Source: Chloroflexi bacterium UBA5177 (GTDB taxonomy: Bacteria; Chloroflexota; UBA5177). Taken from it: 5,222 nt of DNA. The translations under genes and the position numbers were made by a program. This document shows positions 1 through 5,222 of this stretch, in pieces; the first letter of the stretch is position 1; each line of letters begins with the position of its first letter. Where the stretch lies: assembly GCA_002413265.1 (NCBI GenBank), contig DHWR01000233.1:10069-15290 (forward strand). Reading direction: 5' to 3'. The notes below the pieces were generated by a model. The model saw nothing but the letters and a program-made list of their open reading frames with translations, did not search any database and was not told the origin of the DNA.

Positions 1-153
1 GTCGAGGCGCAGCGGCGCCTCTATCGGGTGCGGCCCGAACCACTGGAGGAGCTGGCCGAGTGGCTCGAACCTTATCGCCGGCTGTGGGCCGCACGACTGG
101 ACAAGCTCGAGCGGCATCTCGAGGCAATGCCAGGGTCCGAAGAACGGGAGTAG
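1..153 (+). CDS. ArsR-family transcriptional regulator, C-terminal end (partial)
   Basis: The open frame enters from the left edge and ends at TAG 151-153, giving the last 50 residues of a protein. The sequence RRLYRVRPEPLEELAEWLEP followed by YRRLWAARLDKLERHL is the typical last wing strand and C-terminal helix of winged-helix ArsR regulators of the SRPBCC-linked group, in which a Leu-Tyr-Arg-Val beta strand leads into a 'W-L-E-P-Y-R-R-L-W' helix that forms the dimer interface. The DNA-binding helix is outside the window, and no metal-binding cysteine motif is visible in this part. The gene ends 11 nt before a SRPBCC gene on the same strand. Regulators of this group usually repress their own operon, so control of the neighbour is likely (inference). 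The family call is firm; the effector is unknown. Confidence 0.88.
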   Translation, partial: VEAQRRLYRVRPEPLEELAEWLEPYRRLWAARLDKLERHLEAMPGSEERE

Positions 154-159
154 GAGAGG
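153..159 (+). promoter_or_regulatory. Ribosome-binding site that fixes the SRPBCC start
   Basis: GGAGAGG lies 5 nt before ATG 165 and shares its first base with the TAG stop of the upstream regulator gene. This supports ATG 165 over the GTG at 60, which sits inside the regulator gene in another frame. It also suggests translational coupling of the two genes. Confidence 0.7.
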
Positions 160-164
160 ATGGC

Positions 165-713
165 ATGGACGGCGAGCTAGAACAGGTCGAAGATCGATGG
201 CGGCTTCGCTTTGTGAGGAGACTCCCGCACAGCCCCGACAAGGTCTGGCGCGCGCTGACGGAGCCAGAACATCTGAGGGTCTGGTTTCCGACCGACATAG
301 AGGGCGAGCGAGCAGTGGGAGCGCGGTTGCGCTTTGTTTTCCGAGAAGGTGAAGGCCCGGCCATGGAGGGCCGCATGCTTGCATACCAGCCGCCGACGCT
401 GCTCGAATTCTCGTGGGGCGAAGAGTTAGTGCTTCGTTTTGAGCTGCAGCCTGACGCAGATGGGACCCGCCTCACGTTCTTGGGTACCTTCGACGAGCTC
501 GGCAAAGCGTCACGCGACGCGGCGGGATGGCACGTGCGCCTCGACGTACTCGTCTATCACCTGGCAGGCGAGGAGTTGCCGTGGAACCCCAGGGAACGGT
601 GGGCGGAGGTGCACGATATCTACGTTCATGCGTTCCCACGGGAGGCGTCCACGATAGGACCGCCAAAGCGTCCACCCGAATCTTCAGAGGACGAGTCGAA
701 GGAGCACGCCTAG
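165..713 (+). CDS. SRPBCC (AHSA1/START-like) domain protein
   Basis: A 182-residue protein of the SRPBCC superfamily, related to the Aha1 C-terminal (AHSA1, activator of Hsp90 ATPase homologue) family. Residues 15-42 show the hallmark opening strand and helix: hydrophobic-basic strand FVRRLPHSPDKVW, then ALTEPEHLRVWFP. Alternating beta strands follow, including EGRMLAYQPPTLLEFSW (68-84) and TRLTFLGTF (101-109). A long C-terminal helix begins near GWHVRLDVL (121-129), a position where AHSA1-like proteins carry a conserved GW. These folds form a helix-grip pocket for hydrophobic ligands; this protein's ligand cannot be read from sequence. The tail after residue 162 is rich in Pro, Ser, Glu and Lys and looks disordered, and it is the part that overlaps the convergent chrA gene. 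It is a partner of the ArsR gene upstream, a common ArsR-SRPBCC operon pair, and is probably repressed by it (inference). A GTG at 60 in the same frame would add 35 residues with no family similarity, so it was rejected. Confidence 0.88.
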   Translation: MDGELEQVEDRWRLRFVRRLPHSPDKVWRALTEPEHLRVWFPTDIEGERAVGARLRFVFREGEGPAMEGRMLAYQPPTLLEFSWGEELVLRFELQPDADGTRLTFLGTFDELGKASRDAAGWHVRLDVLVYHLAGEELPWNPRERWAEVHDIYVHAFPREASTIGPPKRPPESSEDESKEHA

Positions 714-1862
714 TCCAGCCCCACCCGCTATCAAGGCCGGGGAGCTGAGCGGCCAGCGCCTCAGAATTGCAAACGAAACGACGACGATCAGTACTGTCGC
801 AAGATCCACCACGGCAGCCCTTCCGATCTGCAGAGTCACCGCGGCGATCAGCCCGAGCACCCCGGCGTTCACGCCATCCAGCATGGAGCCGACCGACGAC
901 CGCTCACGGGCTAGTCGCACCAAGGGCTGAAGAAAGGGAACGAAGACAAAGCCAGGCAGGAAGATGCCGATGGTGGCGAGCAGGGCTCCGGGCAGCCCTG
1001 CAAAGAGATAGCCGAGAAAGGTGGCGGTCGTGAAGACAGGGCCAGGCGTGGCCTGCCCCAGAGCCACCGCATCGAGCAGCTGCTTGTCAGACAGCCAGTG
1101 CAAATTAGCCACGAAGTCGGCGTGCAGGAAAGCGAGGAGCACATAACCGCTGCCATAGCTGATGGCCCCGATCTTGAGGAAGGTCAGGAACACCAGCGGC
1201 AGGCGACTCAGCTCCGGCCAGCCGGCATCGAGCAGGTAGCCTCCGATCGGCAGGAGCGCTGGAGCCGTCGAGCTCGGCAACTTTCGACTCGTCTCTGCCG
1301 CCAACACGGCGACAGCAGCAGCGGCTAACACCAGCAACGGGTAGACGCCCAACATGGCCAGCCCTAGCGCACCTACACTTATCAAGACCGACAGCGGACG
1401 GCGGAGGACCCGGCCGGCAAGATCGACGAGCGCCCACAGGATCACCGCGACGATAACCGGCCGCAAGCCGTAGAAAATCGCCGAAGCGCCCGTTGTGGAT
1501 CGGTAGTGGGTGTAAGCCCACGCGATCCCTAGCATGATCAACATCGCGGGAAGGATGAAGAGGACACCCGCCAGGAGCATGGCACGCCAGCCCGCCCGTC
1601 GGTATCCGAGAAATATGGCCAGCTCCGTTGAGCTTGGTCCTGGAATCAGGTTGCAAGCGGCATACATTTCGAGGAATTCCTTCTCCTCTACCCAGCGGCG
1701 CCGCTGCACAATCTCGCGCCGCATCAGGGCCACGTGTGCCGCGGGACCACCGAAGCCAACGAAACCGAGCAACAGGAAGACCTGCGCGACTTCCTTGAGC
1801 GTGTCTCCTCTCAGTTTCTGGCCACGGCGCTCGTGGTCCCGCGTTTCGACACGGTCGCTCAC
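684..1862 (-). CDS. chrA: Chromate transporter ChrA (CHR family, two-domain form)
   Basis: A 392-residue polytopic inner-membrane protein of the CHR family, whose characterised members export chromate using ion gradients. It has the long bidomain architecture and a normal length for it. The N-terminal CHR domain carries VGFGGPAAH (35-43) and LIPGPSSTELAI (72-83). The C-terminal CHR domain starts near FLKIGAISYGSGYVL (228-242) and carries the related ALGQATPGPVFTTATFLGY (267-285). The two GP-containing motifs face each other in the inverted repeat that defines the family. About ten hydrophobic segments are visible. The start is a GTG at 1862 with no clear Shine-Dalgarno, 13 nt after the stop of the upstream kinase gene, so translation is probably coupled. 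No chrB regulator or chrR reductase gene is in the window. The 3' end overlaps the convergent SRPBCC gene by 30 bp. The family is certain; the substrate could be chromate or another oxyanion. Confidence 0.93.
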   Translation of the reverse strand: MSDRVETRDHERRGQKLRGDTLKEVAQVFLLLGFVGFGGPAAHVALMRREIVQRRRWVEEKEFLEMYAACNLIPGPSSTELAIFLGYRRAGWRAMLLAGVLFILPAMLIMLGIAWAYTHYRSTTGASAIFYGLRPVIVAVILWALVDLAGRVLRRPLSVLISVGALGLAMLGVYPLLVLAAAAVAVLAAETSRKLPSSTAPALLPIGGYLLDAGWPELSRLPLVFLTFLKIGAISYGSGYVLLAFLHADFVANLHWLSDKQLLDAVALGQATPGPVFTTATFLGYLFAGLPGALLATIGIFLPGFVFVPFLQPLVRLARERSSVGSMLDGVNAGVLGLIAAVTLQIGRAAVVDLATVLIVVVSFAILRRWPLSSPALIAGGAGLGVLLRLVL

Positions 1863-1875
1863 AGACGTATTTTGG

Positions 1876-2830
1876 TCAAAGCCAACTTGTTCTTTCCGCC
1901 AGCCACCGGCGGGCTACAGCGCCCTGCGCCGCCTGAAAAGCACGCAGACCTGGCAATCCGGGCGGGGCTGGGAGCAGACATCGTTGCGTGAAGAACCCTG
2001 CCACGGCTGCAATCACTGCCGTAACTGAGTCTTCATCCGCCGTTCTTGCGGCCGGGTGCCATAGCAGCAAGGTGTCTGGATCAGGACCGCCCTGCATAGC
2101 CACGCTCGGCGCAAAGAAGACGAAGTCGACCCACGGGGCTCCGATGCCGACGTGTGGCCAATCGACAATGTACACACGGTCCGGGGTCAGTAGCAGGTTG
2201 TCGGCACGAATATCGAGATGAAGCAGCGTCTCCCCTTCGCCGGCTTTGACCGCCTGTCTCTCCAGCTCTGCCGGACGGCTGAGGTGGTGTGATGACCAGC
2301 GGCCGAGGGCTCGCCACGGTTCCTCCTGTAGCAGGTTCCATCCGCAGATTCTGCGTCCAAATATGTCGTCCGAGCGTCCGGCGCCTATTGGGGCAGGCGT
2401 CAGCGAGGTGGAAAGAGAAATGAGGGCGTCGACTACTCGATCGATCTCATCCGGCTTCCATGGGGTCGTCGGGTTTCGGCCCTCGATATCCTCGAAGACC
2501 AGCATGACCCATCCGCCAGGTCCTTCGTCGTAAGACCACAGCAAACGTGGTGACGGCACGCTTGCGGGTAAATTCACCACGACCCCAGCTTCGGCACTGT
2601 ACATGTCAGGAGCGTCCGGATTGAGGTCCGGACTGAAAGCTTTGACAAAGACGCGCCGCCCGTCCGAGGCCTTCAGCCGCGCGGCCGCTCCAGGAGAGAA
2701 GCCTCCGACTTGGTCGCGTACAGACACGATAGGGGCGTCGAGCCATGTTTTCGAGGCTGGATTGCAACCGCGGCGGCACCTTCGACCATTCCAGCCGGAT
2801 CCCACTGCTTGGAGGGGGTTGACTCGTCAT
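1876..2830 (-). CDS. APH-family phosphotransferase, frameshifted near the N-terminus
   Basis: Aminoglycoside phosphotransferase (APH/choline kinase-like) fold kinase, probably cytoplasmic and acting on an unknown small molecule. Read from ATG 2830 the first 27 residues (MTSQPPPSSGIRLEW and on to LQSSLE) match the usual start of this family. The rest lies one frame over, and an extra A in the run at 2748-2751 joins them as LETWLDAPIVS. The repaired protein is 317 residues. Numbered that way it shows a nucleotide-binding glycine-rich segment GGFSPG (41-46), lysine of VFVKA (62), helix glutamate (79), catalytic HLDIRADN (203-210, with Asp205 and Asn210) and metal-binding IVDW (Asp222). All of these are intact. 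As given, the downstream frame alone opens at GTG 2805 with 19 out-of-family residues and has an in-frame TGA 8 codons further up. Real resistance to aminoglycosides is not implied: most actinobacterial proteins with this GGFSPG form are uncharacterised. It is the promoter-proximal gene of a unit with chrA. This is either a recent pseudogene or a sequence error. Confidence 0.82.
2748..2751 (-). other. Frameshift site in the kinase gene
   Basis: The minus strand reads CTCGAAAACATGGCTCGAC here (TTTT on the plus strand). With four A the family N-terminus runs into an unrelated frame. With three A the reading is Leu-Glu-Thr-Trp-Leu-Asp-Ala-Pro, which joins the two family-like halves without a gap. 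Confidence 0.75.
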
Positions 2831-2984
2831 TGGCTCCACGATATTCGTAGTTACCGGCATTTGCCTAGAAATAGGGCCAGGCTTGAGCGGAACTCCATCT
2901 CGTGCGCTGAGGAGCAAGCTGGTGCCTTCTGAGTGTCCAGTCTTTGTCGATCAATTACGGTTCGAACAAAATGGCAGCGTGTGG
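2831..2984. promoter_or_regulatory. Divergent intergenic region between kinase and M20 peptidase genes
   Basis: About 150 bp separate the kinase start (ATG 2830, minus) from the peptidase start (ATG 2985, plus), so promoters for both units must lie here or inside the coding ends. The minus-strand start has GGAG three bases upstream, a short spacing. An alternative kinase start is ATG 2860 in the same frame with a weak AGG before it. No riboswitch-like fold or long repeat was seen. Confidence 0.45.
2944..2972 (+). promoter_or_regulatory. Possible sigma-70-type promoter for the M20 peptidase
   Basis: TTGTCG at 2944-2949 and CAAAAT at 2967-2972 each match four of six consensus bases and are exactly 17 bp apart. 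Transcription would start near 2979, only a few bases before ATG 2985, implying a nearly leaderless message. That would agree with the lack of a Shine-Dalgarno before ATG 2985. The matches are weak and could be chance. Confidence 0.25.
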
Positions 2985-4181
2985 ATGAAGGAGGACCTAA
3001 CGAACGCGATTGCCGGCTCGCTCCTTGGATACCTCGAACCGCGACTCGAGGTCTATTACGAGGAGCTGCGACAGCTCTGCGCGATTGAATGCCCCAGCTC
3101 TTCCAAGCTAGGCGTCGATGAAGCCGGAGAGTGGGTCGGCAGATGGGCAAATCCCAGAGACCATTGGCGGATTCGTCGATGGCCGGATGAGATTGCCGGT
3201 GACAGTCTCCTGCTTTCCGTTCGCGGCGGATCACGCGGAGGCGTCCGGGCTCTCCTGGTCGCGCATCTTGATACCGTTTATCCGGTCGGAACCGCGGCGC
3301 AAAGGCCAATGCAGCGCGAAGGCGATCGGATCATTGGGCCCGGCACCTGCGACAACAAGAGCGGCCTGCTCTCGGGTCTGTACAGCATGGCGGCTCTCGA
3401 AGACCTGGGCCTGCTAGAACCTTTCGATACGCTGTCGATGCTCTGCGGCGGAGATGAAGAAACCGACATGCGTTCTTCATCGGGGTTCCTGCACGAGGTC
3501 CTTCCCGAATGCGACGTCGCGTTCGTACTCGAGGCGGCCCGAGAAAACGGAGATATTGTTAGCGCCAGGAAGACAAGCGCCCATTTCGTGCTCGAGGTCC
3601 GTGGCAAGGAGGCGCACGCCGGCGTCGAGCCCTGGAAGGGCGCAAATGCGATCCTCGCGATCTCTCAGCAGATAGCGGCACTTCAAGCTTTGAACGGCAT
3701 GCGTCCGGGCGTGACGGTAAACGTGGGCGTTGTCCACGGCGGCACGCTTTCTAACGTCGTGCCTGGAGCTGCCCGTGCTGAGATCGACGTTCGCGCATCC
3801 AGACAAGATGACCTGGGGACGGTCAAAGCAGCTATCGAGCGTGTTGCCGCCACCCCTTACGTACCGGGTACGACATCCAGTATCGAAGGTGACTGGCGAG
3901 GGCCCCCCATGACTAAGACGCCGGCGATGACTGCTCTGGCGACACTGGCGGGCTCTTGCGCCCGAGAGCTTGGCTTCGAGGTGGAGGACGTGGCGACGGG
4001 CGGCATCTCGTACGCAAATGCGATTGCTGCATCAGGCGTGCCGGTTCTCGACGGTCTTGGGCCAATCGGCGGACTGGACCACAGCCCCGACGAGTATGTT
4101 CTCGCGTCAAGCATCGTACCGCGCACTGCCTTGTTGGCCCTCTTACTGTATCGGCGCGTGCAAAGCGTAGGCCCGCGCTGA
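2985..4181 (+). CDS. M20-family zinc metallopeptidase, carboxypeptidase G2-like
   Basis: A 398-residue protein resembling glutamate carboxypeptidase/CPG2-type M20 hydrolases, which cleave C-terminal residues or amide bonds using two zinc ions. From ATG 2985, the catalytic domain shows VAHLDTV (His94, Asp96), GPGTCDNKSG (bridging Asp123), GGDEETD (catalytic Glu158, ligand Glu159), VLEAA (Glu183) and GLDHSPDEY (His366). Ligand spacing closely follows CPG2 (His112, Asp141, Glu176, Glu200, His385). The lid/dimerisation domain begins near VRGKEAHAG (205-213) and ends near residue 300. The motif before the last ligand, usually GGxSDAN, reads GGISYANA with Tyr343 in place of Asp. No signal peptide is seen, so it is probably cytoplasmic. 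Start choice: ATG 2985 gives the usual short family N-terminus. GTG 2922 has a good GAGGAG seven bases upstream (2909-2914) and would add 21 residues; TTG 2883 is the longest option. The substrate is unknown. It is divergent from the kinase gene. Confidence 0.9.
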   Translation: MKEDLTNAIAGSLLGYLEPRLEVYYEELRQLCAIECPSSSKLGVDEAGEWVGRWANPRDHWRIRRWPDEIAGDSLLLSVRGGSRGGVRALLVAHLDTVYPVGTAAQRPMQREGDRIIGPGTCDNKSGLLSGLYSMAALEDLGLLEPFDTLSMLCGGDEETDMRSSSGFLHEVLPECDVAFVLEAARENGDIVSARKTSAHFVLEVRGKEAHAGVEPWKGANAILAISQQIAALQALNGMRPGVTVNVGVVHGGTLSNVVPGAARAEIDVRASRQDDLGTVKAAIERVAATPYVPGTTSSIEGDWRGPPMTKTPAMTALATLAGSCARELGFEVEDVATGGISYANAIAASGVPVLDGLGPIGGLDHSPDEYVLASSIVPRTALLALLLYRRVQSVGPR

Positions 4182-4203
4182 GCCCCGCATGGTCGTAATT
4201 CGG

Positions 4204-4247
4204 GCGGTCTCGGCTACGCTGAGTTGTTCTGACCGCTTGCGAAAGCG
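4204..4247 (+). promoter_or_regulatory. Leader with two mutually exclusive hairpins
   Basis: Between the peptidase stop and the next gene, GCGGTC (4204-4209) pairs perfectly with GACCGC (4231-4236) around a 21-nt loop. A second hairpin CGCTT (4234-4238), loop GCGA (4239-4242), AAGCG (4243-4247) has a stable GNRA tetraloop and shares bases 4234-4236 with the first, so both cannot form together. The second ends 4 nt before the ribosome-binding site. This could tune translation of the exported protein, or be chance. There is no U tract, so a classical terminator is not supported. Confidence 0.3.
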
Positions 4248-4251
4248 ATAA

Positions 4252-4260
4252 GAGGAGGGG
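4252..4260 (+). promoter_or_regulatory. Strong ribosome-binding site of the exported-protein gene
   Basis: GAGGAGGGG lies 5 nt before ATG 4266. It is the strongest Shine-Dalgarno sequence in the window and fixes the start, suggesting the gene is well translated. Confidence 0.75.
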
Positions 4261-4265
4261 CGACG

Positions 4266-4961
4266 ATGCGCTGGATTCTTGCCGCACTAATGACGACTCC
4301 GCTGTTCTGGCCCATGAGCGACGCTCGAGCAGCCAACCCGGCCTCACAGCCACAGGTAATTCTTCGGCCGTCTGCCATTCACGTGGGCGGCTCCATCTTT
4401 GTCTCGGGGCGCCGGTTCGTGGCAGGACAACGCTTGGTGATGCAAGCCGCGTGTCCCACTCTCAATCCTCAACATCCGGCTGCGATGATCGTCAGACAAG
4501 GGCCGCGCGTCAATGCGAGGGGCGCCTTTGCCGGATTTCGACTGAAAACGCCTATCACCACGGGTGGCCACTGCACTGTCTACGCAGGTGAGAGCCGCTT
4601 GGGAGTCCTCGGCGATGCCGTCTATCGCGTCGTGCCGAGCTCGCAGAAGCTGCCGCTCTGCTCGAAAATCATGTGCATGCACGTGCGTGCATTTCTCATA
4701 CGGCTAAAGAACGGTACGCAAGGAACCGTCGTGGTGACGGCGTGGCCGGGCGCCAGAGCGCGCATAGTCATATCGGGGCCGAGCGTCAAAACCAAGGTCC
4801 GTAACGTGCGGTTGAACTGGCGCGGAATCGCCCAAAAGCGGCTACGGGTAGCGCTTGGGGTGATCAAGAGCATAAAAGCGCAAGTCGCAGTTACGGCACA
4901 TCTTGGAAAGGTTAGAGGCAGCGCCCACGCCAAGTTTGCTGTAATTCCGGGTGGCCGTTAG
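4266..4961 (+). CDS. Unrecognised exported, highly basic beta-rich protein
   Basis: A 231-residue protein that I do not recognise as a named family. Residues 1-23 look like a Sec signal peptide: Arg2, hydrophobic core ILAALMTTPLFW, and an ARA-like cleavage site just before Ala-Asn-Pro. The first mature domain, about 30-124, opens with ILRPSAIHVGGSIFVSGRRF, which resembles the start of small immunoglobulin-like or IPT-like surface domains (V-x-V-x-G-x-x-F then G-Q). A second beta-rich region, about 150-228, opens with GTVVVTAWPGARARIVISG, similar in style to bacterial Ig-like modules. Cysteines 63, 103, 132 and 137 are even in number and suit two disulfides in an exported protein (inference). 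The mature chain has about 32 Lys/Arg and only two acidic residues (Glu109, Asp117), so it should be strongly cationic. No lipobox, transmembrane anchor or sorting motif is seen. It probably binds an anionic partner such as cell-wall polymer (inference). The next gene, ogt, starts 15 nt after the stop. Confidence 0.75.
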   Translation: MRWILAALMTTPLFWPMSDARAANPASQPQVILRPSAIHVGGSIFVSGRRFVAGQRLVMQAACPTLNPQHPAAMIVRQGPRVNARGAFAGFRLKTPITTGGHCTVYAGESRLGVLGDAVYRVVPSSQKLPLCSKIMCMHVRAFLIRLKNGTQGTVVVTAWPGARARIVISGPSVKTKVRNVRLNWRGIAQKRLRVALGVIKSIKAQVAVTAHLGKVRGSAHAKFAVIPGGR

Positions 4962-4962
4962 C

Positions 4963-4973
4963 CGGACGGTCCG
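4963..4973. repeat. Short inverted repeat between exported-protein gene and ogt
   Basis: CGGACGGTCCG is a perfect 5-bp inverted repeat around one central G, filling most of the 15-nt gap before ATG 4977. The one-base centre is too tight for an RNA hairpin, so it would matter only as a protein-binding site. It is short enough to be chance. Confidence 0.3.
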
Positions 4974-4976
4974 TGC

Positions 4977-5222
4977 ATGTCCCGCGCCGCTTTCTACGCC
5001 TCCCTCGAGTCACCCTTTGGAACGGTCTGGATAGCGGTGAGCGCCCGGGGCGTCGCCATGTCGTCGTTCGCGTTTGACGAAGTCGAGTTTTGTCACGAGC
5101 TAGAGATCGCGGGATACGAACCGGAATACGGAGCTGAAGGCACATCTCAAGCCAGGCATCAGCTCGAACAGTTCTTCGCGGGGAGTCGACGATCGTTCGA
5201 CGTGGGGATCGACCTCACAAGC
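4977..5222 (+). CDS. ogt: Methylated-DNA--[protein]-cysteine S-methyltransferase, N-terminal part
   Basis: The frame opens at ATG 4977 and stays open to the right edge, giving 82 residues. It begins MSRAAFYASLESPFGTVWIA, continues VSARGVAMSSFAF, then has SQARHQLEQFFAGSRRSFDV before the cut. This is the standard N-terminal ribonuclease-H-like domain of Ogt/MGMT: the strand 'SPFGTVWIAVSARGVAMSSF', then the helix with the conserved QLEQFFAG and a following FD. Ogt enzymes repair O6-alkylguanine by one-step transfer of the alkyl group to their own cysteine. The active-site PCHRV motif and DNA-binding helix lie in the missing C-terminal half, so catalytic competence cannot be judged. ATG 4977 is the only start after the in-frame TAG at 4959. 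A weak purine stretch, GGACGG, precedes it. It is close enough to the exported-protein gene to be co-transcribed and translationally coupled. Confidence 0.87.
   Translation, partial: MSRAAFYASLESPFGTVWIAVSARGVAMSSFAFDEVEFCHELEIAGYEPEYGAEGTSQARHQLEQFFAGSRRSFDVGIDLTS

Noticed and set aside
60..164. N-terminal extension of the SRPBCC gene to the GTG at 60
   Set aside because: It lies inside the ArsR gene in another frame, encodes no family-like residues, and ATG 165 has its own ribosome-binding site 5 nt upstream.
735..754. GGCCG/CGGCC hairpin as a terminator between the convergent genes
   Set aside because: Only a 5-bp stem with a 10-nt loop, inside chrA coding sequence and with no U tract on either strand.
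1105..1656. Long minus-strand open frame inside chrA
   Set aside because: It is in another frame of chrA on the same strand and is rich in Arg, Pro, Gly and Cys as expected of a GC-rich shadow, with no domain signal.
2606..2747. Continuation of the kinase N-terminal frame past the A run as a separate protein
   Set aside because: The residues after the run (MARRPYRV and on) match nothing expected, while the other frame gives the conserved kinase sequence. It is the out-of-frame tail of the frameshifted gene.
2960..2967. GTTCGAAC as a tRNA T-arm or an SOS box
   Set aside because: It is an isolated 8-bp palindrome with no acceptor or anticodon arms around it, and it does not match the spaced GAAC-N4-GTTC form of SOS boxes.
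2851..3309. Minus-strand open frame of 152 codons opposite the M20 peptidase start
   Set aside because: Low-complexity Arg/Pro-rich translation with no family features; the plus-strand frame has clear M20 motifs.
3913..4353. Minus-strand open frame of 146 codons spanning the peptidase end and leader
   Set aside because: It covers the antisense of two well-supported genes and shows no recognisable motif or ribosome-binding site.
1..5222. CRISPR array, transposon, phage, toxin-antitoxin or defence system
   Set aside because: No spaced direct repeats, terminal inverted repeats, transposase or integrase motifs, or nuclease/helicase-type genes were seen on either strand.

Overview
This is a moderately GC-rich window from a bacterial chromosome. 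Its gene families (an ArsR plus SRPBCC pair, a GGFSPG-type APH-family kinase, a carboxypeptidase G2-like M20 peptidase, and an exported beta-rich basic protein) fit a soil actinobacterium or a Chloroflexota-like relative. That placement is inference from gene content and from the mixed use of GTG and ATG starts; nothing here fixes the taxon. No rRNA, tRNA, CRISPR array, insertion sequence, integrase or phage gene was seen. It reads as ordinary chromosomal housekeeping and accessory sequence, not as a defence or mobile island.

Left part (1-1862). The 3' end of an ArsR-family repressor gene is followed 11 nt later by a SRPBCC (AHSA1/START-like) gene, the well-known ArsR-SRPBCC operon arrangement. 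This pair converges on a minus-strand unit and overlaps it by 30 bp at the 3' ends. The minus-strand gene at the junction is chrA, a two-domain chromate-type transporter.

Middle (1876-2830). Upstream of chrA on the same strand, 13 nt away, is an APH-family small-molecule kinase gene. Its natural N-terminus lies in a different frame from the rest. A one-base excess in an A run (minus strand, 2748-2751) explains the shift and would have to be removed to give one 317-residue protein. It is therefore either a recent pseudogene or a sequencing/assembly error. All family catalytic residues are intact downstream of the shift.

Right part (2831-5222). A roughly 150-bp divergent intergenic region separates the kinase from a plus-strand M20 zinc peptidase. 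The peptidase keeps all five metal ligands but has Tyr in place of the usual Asp of the GGxSD motif. Then comes an 84-bp leader with two mutually exclusive hairpins and a strong ribosome-binding site. It leads into an unrecognised exported protein that is extremely basic, with no acidic residue in its last 114 positions. Fifteen bases after its stop begins the 5' half of ogt (O6-alkylguanine-DNA alkyltransferase), which runs off the window.

The genes do not form one obvious pathway. Three functional themes sit side by side: a regulated SRPBCC protein, an oxyanion transporter with a kinase, and a peptidase/secreted protein/DNA repair run. I found no convincing previously undescribed multi-gene system. 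The items most worth a second look are the kinase frameshift, the altered peptidase motif, and the basic exported protein with its structured leader.
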